From: Candidatus Thorarchaeota archaeon
GTDB lineage: Archaea > Asgardarchaeota > Thorarchaeia > Thorarchaeales > Thorarchaeaceae
Assembly (NCBI GenBank): GCA_016840965.1
Contig: JAEORI010000118.1
Span: forward strand, 1 to 34,511
Direction of reading: 5' to 3'
Length of the DNA: 34,511 bases
Shown piece by piece: positions 1 to 7,959 of the stretch (position 1 is the stretch's first letter; each line of letters starts with the position of its first letter). The position numbers were made by a program, and so were the translations under genes. The notes beneath the pieces are model-generated. The model had not been told where the DNA came from. It worked only from the letters and a program-made list of their open reading frames with translations, and did no database searches.

Positions 1-3
1 TAT

Positions 4-15
4 TTTTTCGAAAAA
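4..15. repeat. 12-base perfect palindrome, possible terminator of an upstream gene
   Basis: Five T, CG, five A forms a perfect palindrome at the left edge of the window, followed by T-rich DNA. It may be the end of a transcription unit outside the window. The rest of 16-158 shows no gene, only T-rich promoter-like DNA in front of the first gene. Confidence 0.25.
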
Positions 16-105
16 TGAGAGACTGCATTATTCGATATTGTCTCCAAAATTTCGTAGTAACTTCTTTGATTTTGATTTTTTGTAGCAATTTGACTAGACC
101 AGACA

Positions 106-113
106 TTTTTTAA
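106..113 (+). promoter_or_regulatory. TATA-like box of the cyclic-DPG synthetase-family gene
   Basis: A T-run followed by TAAC at 106-113 is the best TATA-like element upstream of the first gene. Transcription would start near 135-140, leaving a leader of about 30 bases that contains the GGAG Shine-Dalgarno site at 161-164. This is a by-eye match. Confidence 0.3.
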
Positions 114-170
114 CTTGGCTCAAAAGTTTGAAAGGACAATAACCACCCAAGACTCGGAGTGGAGCATGAC

Positions 171-1502
171 TTGAGTAAGAAGAAAATCATAATTATGGGT
201 GCGGCTGGAAGAGATTTTCACAATTTTAATGTCGCATTTAGAAACAACAAAGACTACGAGGTTGTTGCGTTCACTGCAGAACAGATACCAGGAATCGGTG
301 ATAGAAAATATCCCCCAGAACTCTCGGGGCCACTTTATCCTGATGGAATCAAAATCTATCCGGAGGAAAAGCTACCCGAACTCATCAGGGAACATAAAGT
401 AGAGCAGTGTATTTTAGCATACTCAGACCTACCACATGAGGTAGTAGGACATAAGATTGCATGGGTAAACAGCCTTGGTCCAGATATGAGATTAATGGGA
501 CCGGATACAACGATGATCAAAAGTAAGAAGCCAGTTGTTGCTGTCTGCGCTGTTCGAACCGGATGTGGAAAAAGTCAAACCTCAAGACGAGTTAACCAAA
601 TTCTAGTTGGCTTAGGATTAAGACCGGTCAATATACGTCACCCGATGCCATATGATCCAGACCTTACAACACAGATTGCTCAACGATATGCAAAGATTGA
701 AGATATGGATAAGTACCATTGTACAATTGAGGAACGTGAAGAGTACGAGCCCATGATAAATATGGGTGTGATTCTCTATGCCGGCGTAGATTATGGTAAA
801 ATCCTTGAACAGGCGGAGAAAGAAGCTGATGTAATTACCTGGGATGGAGGCAACAACGACTTCCCATTTTACAAACCAGATCTCCTAATTGTTTTAACAG
901 ATCCTCATAGGCCTGGCCACGAGATCTCATATTACCCAGGAGAAACAAACCTCCGCATGGCTGATGTCGTTGTAATCAACAAAATCGACACCGCAGATTA
1001 TGAGGACATCGAAGAAGTCAGGGAAAACATCATGTTTGTCAATCCGAGTGCAACTATTATTGATGCAGCCTCTCCTCTCACTATTGATGATATGGAGAAG
1101 ATTCGAGGCAAGCGTGTGATTGTTGTTGAAGATGGACCAACTGTCACTCATGGAGACATGCCCTATGGCGCAGGGTATATTGCAGCTAGAAAAGCAGGTG
1201 CTATCATAGTAGACCCACGACCATTCGCAGTCGGAAGTATTGAACGTACTTTCGAGAAGTATACCCATCTAGAGGATGTTTTACCTGCAATGGGCTATGG
1301 GAAAAAACAGATGGAAGAGCTCCAGCAGACTATAAACAAATCAGATGTTGATGCTATTGTAATTGGAACTCCAATTGACCTAAGTCGAGTCATCAAGATT
1401 AACAAACCAAGTGTCAGAGTAAGATATGATCTTCAAGAGATTGGCCGACCAAACCTTGAAGATGTACTAAAGGAGTTCGTAAAAAAACACAATCTGAAAT
1501 GA
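171..1502 (+). CDS. Cyclic 2,3-diphosphoglycerate synthetase-family NTPase
   Basis: This resembles the archaeal cyclic 2,3-diphosphoglycerate synthetase / COG2403 predicted GTPase family in length (about 445 aa) and layout. The N-terminus has a Rossmann-like strand and the GAAGRDFHNFN motif. Counting from an upstream GTG at 159, a Walker A-like motif (AVRTGCGKS) lies at about residues 131-139, a WDGGNND motif at 228-234 and an NKID motif at 274-277. In methanogens the family enzyme closes 2,3-diphosphoglycerate into the cyclic anhydride using ATP, a thermoprotectant and phosphate store; whether this protein does so is inference. I chose the TTG at 171 because GGAG at 161-164 sits 6 bases upstream; the GTG at 159 overlaps that site. 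The gene stands alone and ends in a strong hairpin. A more general GTPase or metal-chaperone role cannot be excluded. Confidence 0.8.
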   Translation: MSKKKIIIMGAAGRDFHNFNVAFRNNKDYEVVAFTAEQIPGIGDRKYPPELSGPLYPDGIKIYPEEKLPELIREHKVEQCILAYSDLPHEVVGHKIAWVNSLGPDMRLMGPDTTMIKSKKPVVAVCAVRTGCGKSQTSRRVNQILVGLGLRPVNIRHPMPYDPDLTTQIAQRYAKIEDMDKYHCTIEEREEYEPMINMGVILYAGVDYGKILEQAEKEADVITWDGGNNDFPFYKPDLLIVLTDPHRPGHEISYYPGETNLRMADVVVINKIDTADYEDIEEVRENIMFVNPSATIIDAASPLTIDDMEKIRGKRVIVVEDGPTVTHGDMPYGAGYIAARKAGAIIVDPRPFAVGSIERTFEKYTHLEDVLPAMGYGKKQMEELQQTINKSDVDAIVIGTPIDLSRVIKINKPSVRVRYDLQEIGRPNLEDVLKEFVKKHNLK

Positions 1503-1507
1503 AATAG

Positions 1508-1529
1508 TCTGGGGGAAAAATCCCCCAGA
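1508..1529. terminator. 8-bp stem terminator hairpin between convergent genes
   Basis: TCTGGGGG and CCCCCAGA form a perfect 8-bp stem around an AAAAAT loop, 6 bases after the stop codon of the synthetase-family gene. The membrane-protein gene ends at 1562 from the other side, so the hairpin can serve both. Downstream DNA is T-rich (CTAATTTCATT). Confidence 0.65.
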
Positions 1530-1561
1530 ATCTAATTTCATTATCACGCCAATCTATCCAT

Positions 1562-2512
1562 TCACAATCTCAATTCATCCAAGCTAGTGTGTCTTACTCG
1601 AGATCTTAAATCACTATAAAGCACAACTGGAAAAATCAAGTTCAATGAATTGAATAATAGAGCAGATATCATGGCTCCAATAACTGTAGAATATGGATTT
1701 AGAGGGATGGCAGAGCCAATACCAAATCCTATCATAGCATTGAGCACAATAATCGAAATACCTAGAAGAAGTTGACCTGCCAGTACATGAAGAACTTTTC
1801 CACTTGTAAGCTCCCATGAATTCTTCAAGGAATCAATTGCTGACATGTCTGTGTCCACTACAATTGCTAGGGTAGGAGCAAACCTCGCGGAGATATAAAG
1901 TGCAACTATCCCGCCGACAATGAGCAGAACGAAAGCTGTCAATATTAGTTCAATAGAACCAGGAGGGAAGATTGGATTGAACGGATCAGAGATGTCGACG
2001 CTTTCCATGGCAATTCCTGTTAGAATAAGGCTGGGTGTTATAGCAGCTGATACTACGATGGCAAGGAGTATCTGGACAACTATGATTTTCAATGTTTTAC
2101 TGGATGCATGAGAGAAGCTTGATCCAATCTCTGATCTACGTCCAGCATAATCATCAAGAGCAAATTTGGTTGCGGCGCCAGTTACAACTGCATTAATGAT
2201 AAACGCAACAGTAGCAAACACCAGCGACATAGTTATGATTGATAATTCCGGAAGGGTAGTATATGTGAAAAGATCAAAAAAGTATGTAATCGGATTAGTT
2301 GTGATTACTCCTATGGCGTTAAAGAGTATCAGGAGAAATAGGAAGGACAGCATGGTGAGTGCTATTCCAGGTATTCCAACTATGACGATATACTGACCCA
2401 ATTTACGTGCCCATAGACTAAACGTGTTGGAAACAAGACCAGTCGCACTCACGCTATATGATTCAGGGTATGAATCAGAGGGTTCAAGTCCCAAACCATC
2501 ATCAAAAGCCAA
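1562..2512 (-). CDS. Multi-pass membrane protein of unknown function
   Basis: About 316 aa with roughly six hydrophobic segments arranged in pairs. Between the pairs lie a soluble stretch containing 'DDYAGRRSEIGSSF' and, further on, one containing 'AIDSLKNSWELTSGK'. That pattern recalls archaeal proteins related to the glycerophosphodiester phosphodiesterase membrane domain, but I cannot assign a reaction. The N-terminal 30 residues are acidic and polar and should face the cytoplasm. The start is TTG at 2512: a near-perfect AAAGGAGG lies at 2520-2527, 7 bases upstream, while the ATG at 2536 lies before that site and would be a poor choice. The gene ends tail to tail with the first gene. It may be an integral membrane scaffold or small-molecule exporter; function unknown. 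Confidence 0.7.
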   Translation of the reverse strand: MAFDDGLGLEPSDSYPESYSVSATGLVSNTFSLWARKLGQYIVIVGIPGIALTMLSFLFLLILFNAIGVITTNPITYFFDLFTYTTLPELSIITMSLVFATVAFIINAVVTGAATKFALDDYAGRRSEIGSSFSHASSKTLKIIVVQILLAIVVSAAITPSLILTGIAMESVDISDPFNPIFPPGSIELILTAFVLLIVGGIVALYISARFAPTLAIVVDTDMSAIDSLKNSWELTSGKVLHVLAGQLLLGISIIVLNAMIGFGIGSAIPLNPYSTVIGAMISALLFNSLNLIFPVVLYSDLRSRVRHTSLDELRL

Positions 2513-2597
2513 ACAAAAGCCTCCTTTATTTTTCATGCAGATATTATTTTGATTTAGCTGCAATGTCTGATTCTGGCGTAAATATCCTAGCTAAAAT

Positions 2598-4193
2598 CTA
2601 TGCCGGTTTTGGTCTATTGTCAATGATTTCCATAAACTTCATACCGCCAGCTTTCTCAATCAGCTCTTCGAAGCCAATTATGATGACATTCGGGGTGAGT
2701 TCCGTGTTTGTTTTTGTCATCTTTTGGATGTCCAAAATCAATGCTTTATGATTAGCGGACAATGCGCCTCGAGGAGCTACATAGAGATTCAAAGTGTCCA
2801 TGCTATATGGATCAGACATATCCTCCTTTGCGACTTCAATCTGTACCTCCTCAACACCATTGATTGAGAGAAGTTCCTCCCGCAATGCTGTAAGATTGAC
2901 AGTAGCACCCTTGATTTTTTTCTCACTTAGACCCATGATGTCAATCTGCGCTTGTGCATCATTTGTTCTACCTATATCCCAGAAGAAAGGACCATCAATA
3001 CCACATATTGAACACTTGCCTTCTTCCTGGTGAGACGCAACATCTCCCAAGAGGAATCCTTCAAAAACAGTGCCAGTTCCATCAAGGTGGAAGAGACACA
3101 TATGACCAGATTCGTTTTCTTCTACAAACTCATAAGTTCCATCATCATTTAGTCGAACAAGTTCGAAGGCAAGCATTAATGGTGAAACATTGTGATATGG
3201 ACCGTGTCTATCACACTGCACAGCGAACGAAATCTTACTTTCAGAAGAGGCATATCCTCCAACTACTCGAACTTCTTTAGCTCCTTTCTCCTCTAGTGTT
3301 CCAACCATATCATCAACAGCAGGTTCATAGATCTTTTCTCCAGCTAGCAACAAAACACATTTCTCTGGGGCAGTGTAGTCCTTTGCTTCCTTCATTGATT
3401 TGAAGAATCTGTTTCGTAGATAGCTAGGCATTCCAGCAAAGCTATTCACCTTGAATATTCCCGCAAGGTCAACAAGTCGTTCACTAGGAATTGCTCCACC
3501 AGCACTGGTGGCAACATAGAACTTTGACATCTGTCTGAGTCCTAGGTTGACAGCATGCCATCCAAGATGAGGTGCGTAGGGAAATAGATTCATACTAGAT
3601 GATTCCCATCCGCTATCTACGAATGGATCTATCGCCATTTGACCGACTTTCACGCAATTTTTGTATAACAAATCATTATCATAGCGAGTCAAAAAGACAG
3701 GTGATGGCAAACCGGAAGCTCTACCTGAACTCAACCAAAATTGCAATGGCGAGAATTGGTAAGTCGCTCGTTCTTTCAGACGTGCCATAGCTGCTTCTTT
3801 TCCAATACCGATTTTGACCTTGGCTCCGTTATCACGGATGAATTTTGCCAATTCTTTGTGACCAGACTCATTTGCATACTTCATAAGGTTGCCAATCGCT
3901 TCTGCGGATTCACGCGGTTTTCCATCAACTTCAGTTGGATTCAGCACAAATTTTTGTAGGTTATCCTTGTAATCGATTTTCTTGACTAGTGGAATATTGT
4001 ATTTTGCCCAATCCTCAATACATGTGATGTTGAAGGGGTCTATGTTGTTGTCCTTGAACATCTTACGATAGTAAGGATGGTTTGGCCAGACTTGGTATCG
4101 AATGAAAGCCCTGAATTTTTTATCTTGAATTTCCTTAATCTCGCGATGATTTGTTTGCTTTAATTCTTGAAACGTGAATGTGTCTTTTGTCAT
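2598..4193 (-). CDS. PaaK-like acyl/aryl-CoA ligase (AMP-forming family)
   Basis: 531 aa, longer than the usual 430-450 aa of phenylacetate-CoA ligase. Features of the ANL fold can be seen: the phosphate-loop region reads SSGRASGLPSP where PaaK has SSGTTGKPT, then GGYASSE (motif A5 region), DIGRTND (motif A8) and a PaaK-type C-terminal end, KFMEIIDNRPK. A charged insertion of about 70 residues lies before the phosphate loop, and a CSICG pair precedes DIGR. The family activates carboxylic acids with ATP and CoA; an acid substrate for the fatty/aryl-acid enzymes elsewhere in the window is plausible, but the altered phosphate loop makes activity uncertain. The ATG is set by GGAGG 8 bases upstream, with a TATA-like box at 4245-4252. 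Confidence 0.78.
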   Translation of the reverse strand: MTKDTFTFQELKQTNHREIKEIQDKKFRAFIRYQVWPNHPYYRKMFKDNNIDPFNITCIEDWAKYNIPLVKKIDYKDNLQKFVLNPTEVDGKPRESAEAIGNLMKYANESGHKELAKFIRDNGAKVKIGIGKEAAMARLKERATYQFSPLQFWLSSGRASGLPSPVFLTRYDNDLLYKNCVKVGQMAIDPFVDSGWESSSMNLFPYAPHLGWHAVNLGLRQMSKFYVATSAGGAIPSERLVDLAGIFKVNSFAGMPSYLRNRFFKSMKEAKDYTAPEKCVLLLAGEKIYEPAVDDMVGTLEEKGAKEVRVVGGYASSESKISFAVQCDRHGPYHNVSPLMLAFELVRLNDDGTYEFVEENESGHMCLFHLDGTGTVFEGFLLGDVASHQEEGKCSICGIDGPFFWDIGRTNDAQAQIDIMGLSEKKIKGATVNLTALREELLSINGVEEVQIEVAKEDMSDPYSMDTLNLYVAPRGALSANHKALILDIQKMTKTNTELTPNVIIIGFEELIEKAGGMKFMEIIDNRPKPA

Positions 4194-4244
4194 CTACCTG
4201 CCTCCAAAGATTAATTCACAAGTAGTTTCGCGAACGTATCCGAC

Positions 4245-4252
4245 ATAATAAA
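4245..4252 (-). promoter_or_regulatory. TATA-like box of the PaaK-like ligase gene
   Basis: Read on the minus strand, TTTATTAT lies about 25 bases upstream of an expected start site near 4222 and about 55 bases before the ATG at 4193, with GGAGG between them. Confidence 0.4.
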
Positions 4253-4369
4253 CTTGTGAGTGATGATAATATAGGAAATACACGCTTTTAAGGGTCTGAA
4301 GTAGAAACTCATAATAGACTAGTACACAGTTGAACAATCGTCAAAGACTAATGGTCAGGAGTGATTTCA

Positions 4370-4801
4370 TTGTCAGAAGCTGATGAAAAACTACAGAAAG
4401 GCATCATCGAACTAGATAAAGGAAATGATAAGAAGGCATTTAGTCTGTTTAAAGAAGTGTTTGAAGAAAGGCAAGAAAGGCTTCTCCAGAAAGTTAAGGA
4501 AAATCCAAAGTCTCCAACCTTGATGTTAGATGCGCTCTATATGATTCATGGGCTTGTTTGGTTACGAGTAGCTGAAGCAGGGAAAGAGAAAAAACATAGT
4601 GTTGAACTACTAGGAAAAGCTGTTGGAACAGTGGAGGCAGCCAGAACAGCCTTAGGACCATTAGTGAATGGACTGGCACTGTGGGCAAAGGAGAAGAATA
4701 TTAAGGTCGTTCATAACAAAGCACTAGGTCTTCTTGCAGCTACAAATGACTTAGAAGATATGGCTAAGAAAGCACTAGAAGCCAGCCGAAGGATGGCATA
4801 A
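4370..4801 (+). CDS. Small all-helical protein, unknown function
   Basis: 143 aa, rich in Lys, Glu, Leu and Ala, with no Cys and no membrane segment. The first 45 residues (EADEKLQKGIIELDKGNDKK and onward) look like a TPR or MIT-type helical hairpin, followed by a longer helical bundle. I do not recognise a family. The start is TTG at 4370, 8 bases after AGGAG at 4357-4361; a GTG at 4361 overlaps that site and is less likely. The gene is divergent from the CoA ligase gene and convergent with the MazG-like gene, so it is probably a single-gene unit. Confidence 0.65.
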   Translation: MSEADEKLQKGIIELDKGNDKKAFSLFKEVFEERQERLLQKVKENPKSPTLMLDALYMIHGLVWLRVAEAGKEKKHSVELLGKAVGTVEAARTALGPLVNGLALWAKEKNIKVVHNKALGLLAATNDLEDMAKKALEASRRMA

Positions 4802-4848
4802 TACATAACCCTCAGATATGAATATGAAACCACTCCGGGGAAGACCCT

Positions 4849-5187
4849 CTATTTTTTCATATATTCTGACCACTCTTTGGCAGAGAATCGCTTTTCCATT
4901 ATTTCAAGCTCTGAAAGAACAGCTGATTCAAGATCAATTCCGAATGCGTTGGCTATTTGTGTAAAAAGATTAAAAGCTTGAGCAAACTCACGGCGAAGCT
5001 CTTCCTTCTTTGGAGCTTTATGTCCTAGACCGATGACTTTGTACCCTTCCTTCACTGTAATGTGTCTCGAAATTTCACCCAACTCCTCAATAAGATGTGC
5101 AAATACAAGAGAAGCGGGAAATTTCTCCCATCCTCGCTCTTTATCGAATTCATCGAGTTTTTGTTGAAGCTCACGGAGATGCATCAT
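4849..5187 (-). CDS. MazG-like nucleotide pyrophosphohydrolase-fold protein
   Basis: 112 aa, the size of a single all-alpha NTP-pyrophosphatase (MazG-like) domain. The first metal-binding block EELGE is present at about residues 34-38. The second block, normally ExxD, reads EFAQ, so the usual Asp is Gln. The stretch around NAFGIDLESA matches the family's C-terminal helix. House-cleaning NTP hydrolysis is the family role; loss of the Asp raises the possibility of weak activity or a binding role. The gene overlaps the end of the tRNA-binding-domain gene (ATGATGA junction) and is surely co-transcribed and translationally coupled with it. Two tandem ATG codons at 5187 and 5184 are both possible starts. 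Confidence 0.75.
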   Translation of the reverse strand: MMHLRELQQKLDEFDKERGWEKFPASLVFAHLIEELGEISRHITVKEGYKVIGLGHKAPKKEELRREFAQAFNLFTQIANAFGIDLESAVLSELEIMEKRFSAKEWSEYMKK

Positions 5188-5882
5188 GTCATCCTCTTTG
5201 TTAGTTGTAACACCTGTGCACGGGCCTGGTCTAGAATTGATGTCGAGGGATTTGTCAATTGTCCAAGTGCTGTATCTTCTGGTAGTGGAACTCCGCCTAG
5301 AAACATGGCTTCACTTATGACACCCATCATTTCTACTGGGGGTAAAACAGCACAGGCGAGTATTGTACCAGTTCTAATTCCTTGAATATTGGTGACAATC
5401 TTCCAGATCTTTGACCCATCAGTACATCTGCATTCAGTAAGGTTCTTAGAATTTGGCACTTTCTGAATTTGGCTTACCTCAACTGCAAGAATGTCAACAG
5501 CATAAGCTGGTTCGTCATCATATTCCTGAAGTTTCTTGATGATGCCTTCGACAATTCGAAAGGCGTAGAACACATCTGATAGACTGAGGCTTTCATTGAC
5601 AGTTGATGGTTTGTAGCCGGATGTCTTAATTGCAGCCTCCATGATATTTCTAAATTCTGCAATGCTTTCCACAATCTTGCGTGTGGCATCCATCTCCGCT
5701 ACTTTTGGAGCCGGAACATATGAGTATTTGACTTCATAAATCAGACCTCCAGCTAGTTGAAGTGCTTGTGCTAGTCGAGAATAGTCGACATGAATCTTGA
5801 GTTTTCTATTGCCCACAACTTCATGAAGACGTCTAAGTGCATCTTCGAGGACAAGTAATCGAGCATCTTTTGCAGTATCCAT
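5184..5882 (-). CDS. tRNA-binding (EMAP/CsaA-type) OB-fold protein with helical N-terminus
   Basis: About 232 aa from the ATG at 5882. Residues about 1-130 are mostly helical and not recognised. Residues about 130-200 fit the tRNA_bind OB-fold found in MetRS C-termini, Trbp111 and EMAPII: VEVSQIQKVPNSKNL, then a DGSKIWKIVTNIQG strand pair, then LPPVEMMGVISEAMFLGG, corresponding to the usual 'MxGxxSxGMxL' ending. A tRNA- or RNA-binding role is inferred from this domain. The open frame continues to 6020, but that would run through the promoter of the divergent longin gene, so I prefer the internal ATG; no strong Shine-Dalgarno site was seen. It is the first gene of a two-gene unit with the MazG-like protein. 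Confidence 0.7.
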   Translation of the reverse strand: MDTAKDARLLVLEDALRRLHEVVGNRKLKIHVDYSRLAQALQLAGGLIYEVKYSYVPAPKVAEMDATRKIVESIAEFRNIMEAAIKTSGYKPSTVNESLSLSDVFYAFRIVEGIIKKLQEYDDEPAYAVDILAVEVSQIQKVPNSKNLTECRCTDGSKIWKIVTNIQGIRTGTILACAVLPPVEMMGVISEAMFLGGVPLPEDTALGQLTNPSTSILDQARAQVLQLTKRMT

Positions 5883-5955
5883 CACATACACCAAATCTTG
5901 TGAGTTGAAGTGTTCAGATAAACCTCTCTTTGGCGATAAGGAGGCCACACGAAGT

Positions 5956-5963
5956 GATATAAA
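5956..5963. promoter_or_regulatory. Shared TATA box between the tRNA-binding and longin-like genes
   Basis: GATATAAA on the plus strand reads TTTATATC on the minus strand, good for TBP either way. On the plus strand it predicts a start near 5985, with GGGAG at 5998-6002 and the TTG start at 6012 downstream. On the minus strand it predicts a start near 5933, about 50 bases before the ATG at 5882. Confidence 0.5.
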
Positions 5964-6011
5964 GACATGCGCAATAATCCAGCCCGATTTCAGCAGTGGG
6001 AGCAATGTACC

Positions 6012-6623
6012 TTGATACAAGCTGTGTACATCCTAATTGCAGATAGTGGTCTTTGTGTCCTCGACAGAAAATATGGCGAAGCTGACATGGATCCTAATCT
6101 AATTAGTGGATTTCTTACCGCTCTTATTCAATTTGGTCGCGAACTCAGTGATGGAAACCGAGTTCATGTGATAGACTTTGGTGCATTTGATATCTGTCTC
6201 TCACTGAAGGATAACATAATAGTAGCAGCTATAGTGGACAAGGTTGACGACGGGAATGCTGCAATGGCTGTTCTGGGTGAAGTCAATAACGCATTTTCAA
6301 AGAAATATGGTGATATGCTGGAAGAATGGGATGGAAATCTTGAACCTTTTGAAGTGTTCTACAAACCTTTGGATGTGATCACGAAAGATGGTCACGCTTC
6401 TGAAACCAAAATAGTTGTGCCAGTTCTGAAGGGGAAAGTCAATCCTATGCTCGTTCGGTTGGGTCAAATGACTCAGACAACGTTTGATGTGGCAAAGATG
6501 TGTAATGGAAAGCTCACTACGAGGGATATTGCTGATCAACTTGGCATGCACATGAAGGAAGTTCAAAAATCACTCCATACACTTGAGGACATGAAAATCC
6601 TTGAGTGGAGAGAGATTGGGTAG
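6012..6623 (+). CDS. Longin/roadblock-like domain fused to a winged helix
   Basis: 203 aa from the TTG at 6012. Residues 1 to about 130 begin with the pattern MIQAVYILIADSG, typical of longin and related SNARE-like small domains: a first beta strand, a turn with a Gly, then 'LDRKYGE', and a helix LISGFLTALIQFGREL followed by alternating strands. Residues about 140-203 form a winged-helix-like domain (TTRDIADQLGMHMKEVQKSLHTLEDMKILEWR). Such trafficking- or GTPase-associated domains are abundant in Asgard archaea. Role inferred: a regulatory or small-GTPase-associated adaptor with a DNA- or protein-binding C-terminus. The TTG start is set by GGGAG 9 bases upstream and a TATA box at 5956; the ATG at 5967 would precede the transcript start. 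Roadblock/LC7 is an alternative assignment for the N-terminal domain. Confidence 0.7.
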   Translation: MIQAVYILIADSGLCVLDRKYGEADMDPNLISGFLTALIQFGRELSDGNRVHVIDFGAFDICLSLKDNIIVAAIVDKVDDGNAAMAVLGEVNNAFSKKYGDMLEEWDGNLEPFEVFYKPLDVITKDGHASETKIVVPVLKGKVNPMLVRLGQMTQTTFDVAKMCNGKLTTRDIADQLGMHMKEVQKSLHTLEDMKILEWREIG

Positions 6624-6640
6624 AACGCAATAAATCCTAA

Positions 6641-6646
6641 TTTTTT
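6641..6646 (+). terminator. T-run terminator after the longin-like gene
   Basis: Six T in a T-rich tract (CCTAATTTTTTCTTATTC) lie about 18 bases after the stop codon, fitting the poly-T type of archaeal terminator. No hairpin is needed or seen. Confidence 0.4.
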
Positions 6647-6684
6647 CTTATTCATCCAAAATGATGGTTTTGGCTTTATTCGCA

Positions 6685-7404
6685 TTATGAGGATTGTCCC
6701 CATTCATTTCCAGCTGCAATGAGGATGAGGCCGATAACAATCAAACCTGGAGCCATGACTCCGGGTATCGTCACAGAGCCAAACACCATGTCTGCGAGGA
6801 AGTATCGTGCAGCATGAATCACTCTTCCTGCGAAAAGAACAAAGAATCCAAGCCCTAAGAATAGGTTAGATCTTCGTAACATCCCACCTGATTGCCATGC
6901 AAGATACCAAAAGAGTAATGGAATGAATAGAGCATAAATTGCCCCAGCAGTTCCAGAAACCAAAATTCTTGTTGTAGCATCCAGTGGGATAAATCCAAGG
7001 ACAAAACCCAGTCCTACTGCAGGGATAGCAAACAAGATTTCAGCCCACCGTTTGCCAAATATCATGAATCCAGCTGTCGCCGACAGCAGAGCCAACGCCA
7101 TCCATTGGAAGAAAGCACCCCCCATCAACCAGAATGGAGATTCGCCCAGGTACGGTACGTTAAATGGGAATACATCTAGTGTTCCAGTTAGACTCTGTGG
7201 ATCAGCATAGAAATCTCCGACAAAGTAGAAACATCGACCAATGGCTAATAGCAGGAAGAACAAAGCCATAGCAAACTGGAAAGGATTACCTGTCTTCCTC
7301 CAACGGAAGAAAAGCAGGAAGATGAATAAGAAGAAGTAGTATCCTACCACTAGGTACCACAAACCAGCATGAACTTCTCGTATAACCATATCTACTGTCT
7401 GCAT
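6685..7404 (-). CDS. Seven-helix integral membrane protein, unknown function
   Basis: 239 aa made almost entirely of hydrophobic segments, about seven, with a short N-terminal tail and a short C-terminal end. The order of segments and the conserved-looking polar spots inside them (for example 'IGRCFYFVGDF' and 'AGRVIHAARYF', each with Arg in a helix) recall sensory or 7TM receptor-like membrane domains, but no family is recognised and there is no Lys typical of rhodopsin in the last helix. The ATG is preceded by GGAG 8 bases upstream. It is convergent with the longin-like gene and divergent from the next small gene, so it is a single-gene unit. Confidence 0.65.
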   Translation of the reverse strand: MQTVDMVIREVHAGLWYLVVGYYFFLFIFLLFFRWRKTGNPFQFAMALFFLLLAIGRCFYFVGDFYADPQSLTGTLDVFPFNVPYLGESPFWLMGGAFFQWMALALLSATAGFMIFGKRWAEILFAIPAVGLGFVLGFIPLDATTRILVSGTAGAIYALFIPLLFWYLAWQSGGMLRRSNLFLGLGFFVLFAGRVIHAARYFLADMVFGSVTIPGVMAPGLIVIGLILIAAGNEWGQSS

Positions 7405-7541
7405 TCTATGGACTCCGTCCTAATCCTTCTGAATCTTGAACGGCTTGCTAATAAATAAAGATATTCCGCGCTAGTAAAAATAATGAGATACACATAAACA
7501 ACTTCTTTATTCACTCAAAATCTGTATTCACTTGGTGTGTA

Positions 7542-7946
7542 ATGAATTCAGGACCAACTTGGAAACTACTTCGAAATGATTCAGATATAGAGGAGTTCAT
7601 CGATATTCGTCGCAAAGTTGGTAATCAGATAATTCGCCAATATCTTCTTGATGGTATTAAAGGAAGCAACAAGATTATTCGAGTTCCGGGGAAACTAAGA
7701 GGACCAAAAAATGAATTCAAGGATTTAGCAAAATTCATAATCCTGAAAATTTCGCTGGATGGAAAACAGGTAAGATTCCTTGCTGAGGCAGGTGTATACG
7801 ATAATCTTCGAATTGTTGCAGTCGATTCAAATAACCTAGCTCAACGAAGTTCTGAAGATCTATTACACATCTTCACAGAAGCTCTCGAGTGTCCTGAAAA
7901 GTACACCACGACAGTTATCCTAAGTGACGACTCAGAGATCCAATAA
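7542..7946 (+). CDS. Hypothetical protein, 134 aa
   Basis: A basic, soluble alpha/beta protein with no Cys-rich motif, signal or membrane segment. The middle has strands such as KFIILKISLDG and VRFLAEAGVYDN, and the C-terminus a helix SSEDLLHIFTEALE, then TTTVIL. I do not recognise the family. It shares a transcript with the zinc-knuckle gene that starts 13 bases after its stop, so the two proteins may act together. The ATG follows GGTGT a few bases upstream, a weak site. Confidence 0.55.
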   Translation: MNSGPTWKLLRNDSDIEEFIDIRRKVGNQIIRQYLLDGIKGSNKIIRVPGKLRGPKNEFKDLAKFIILKISLDGKQVRFLAEAGVYDNLRIVAVDSNNLAQRSSEDLLHIFTEALECPEKYTTTVILSDDSEIQ

Positions 7947-7959
7947 GGTGGTAACATCA

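Noticed and set aside
927..1268. Open frame of 113 aa on the minus strand inside the first gene
   Set aside because: It lies wholly within a well-supported coding region on the other strand and has no recognisable motif or ribosome binding site.
5883..6020. N-terminal extension of the tRNA-binding-domain gene to 6020
   Set aside because: It would overlap the start of the divergent longin-like gene and run across the shared TATA box; no ribosome binding site supports it.
6685..7404. Microbial rhodopsin for the seven-helix membrane protein
   Set aside because: No retinal-binding Lys in the last helix and no rhodopsin motif in helix C.
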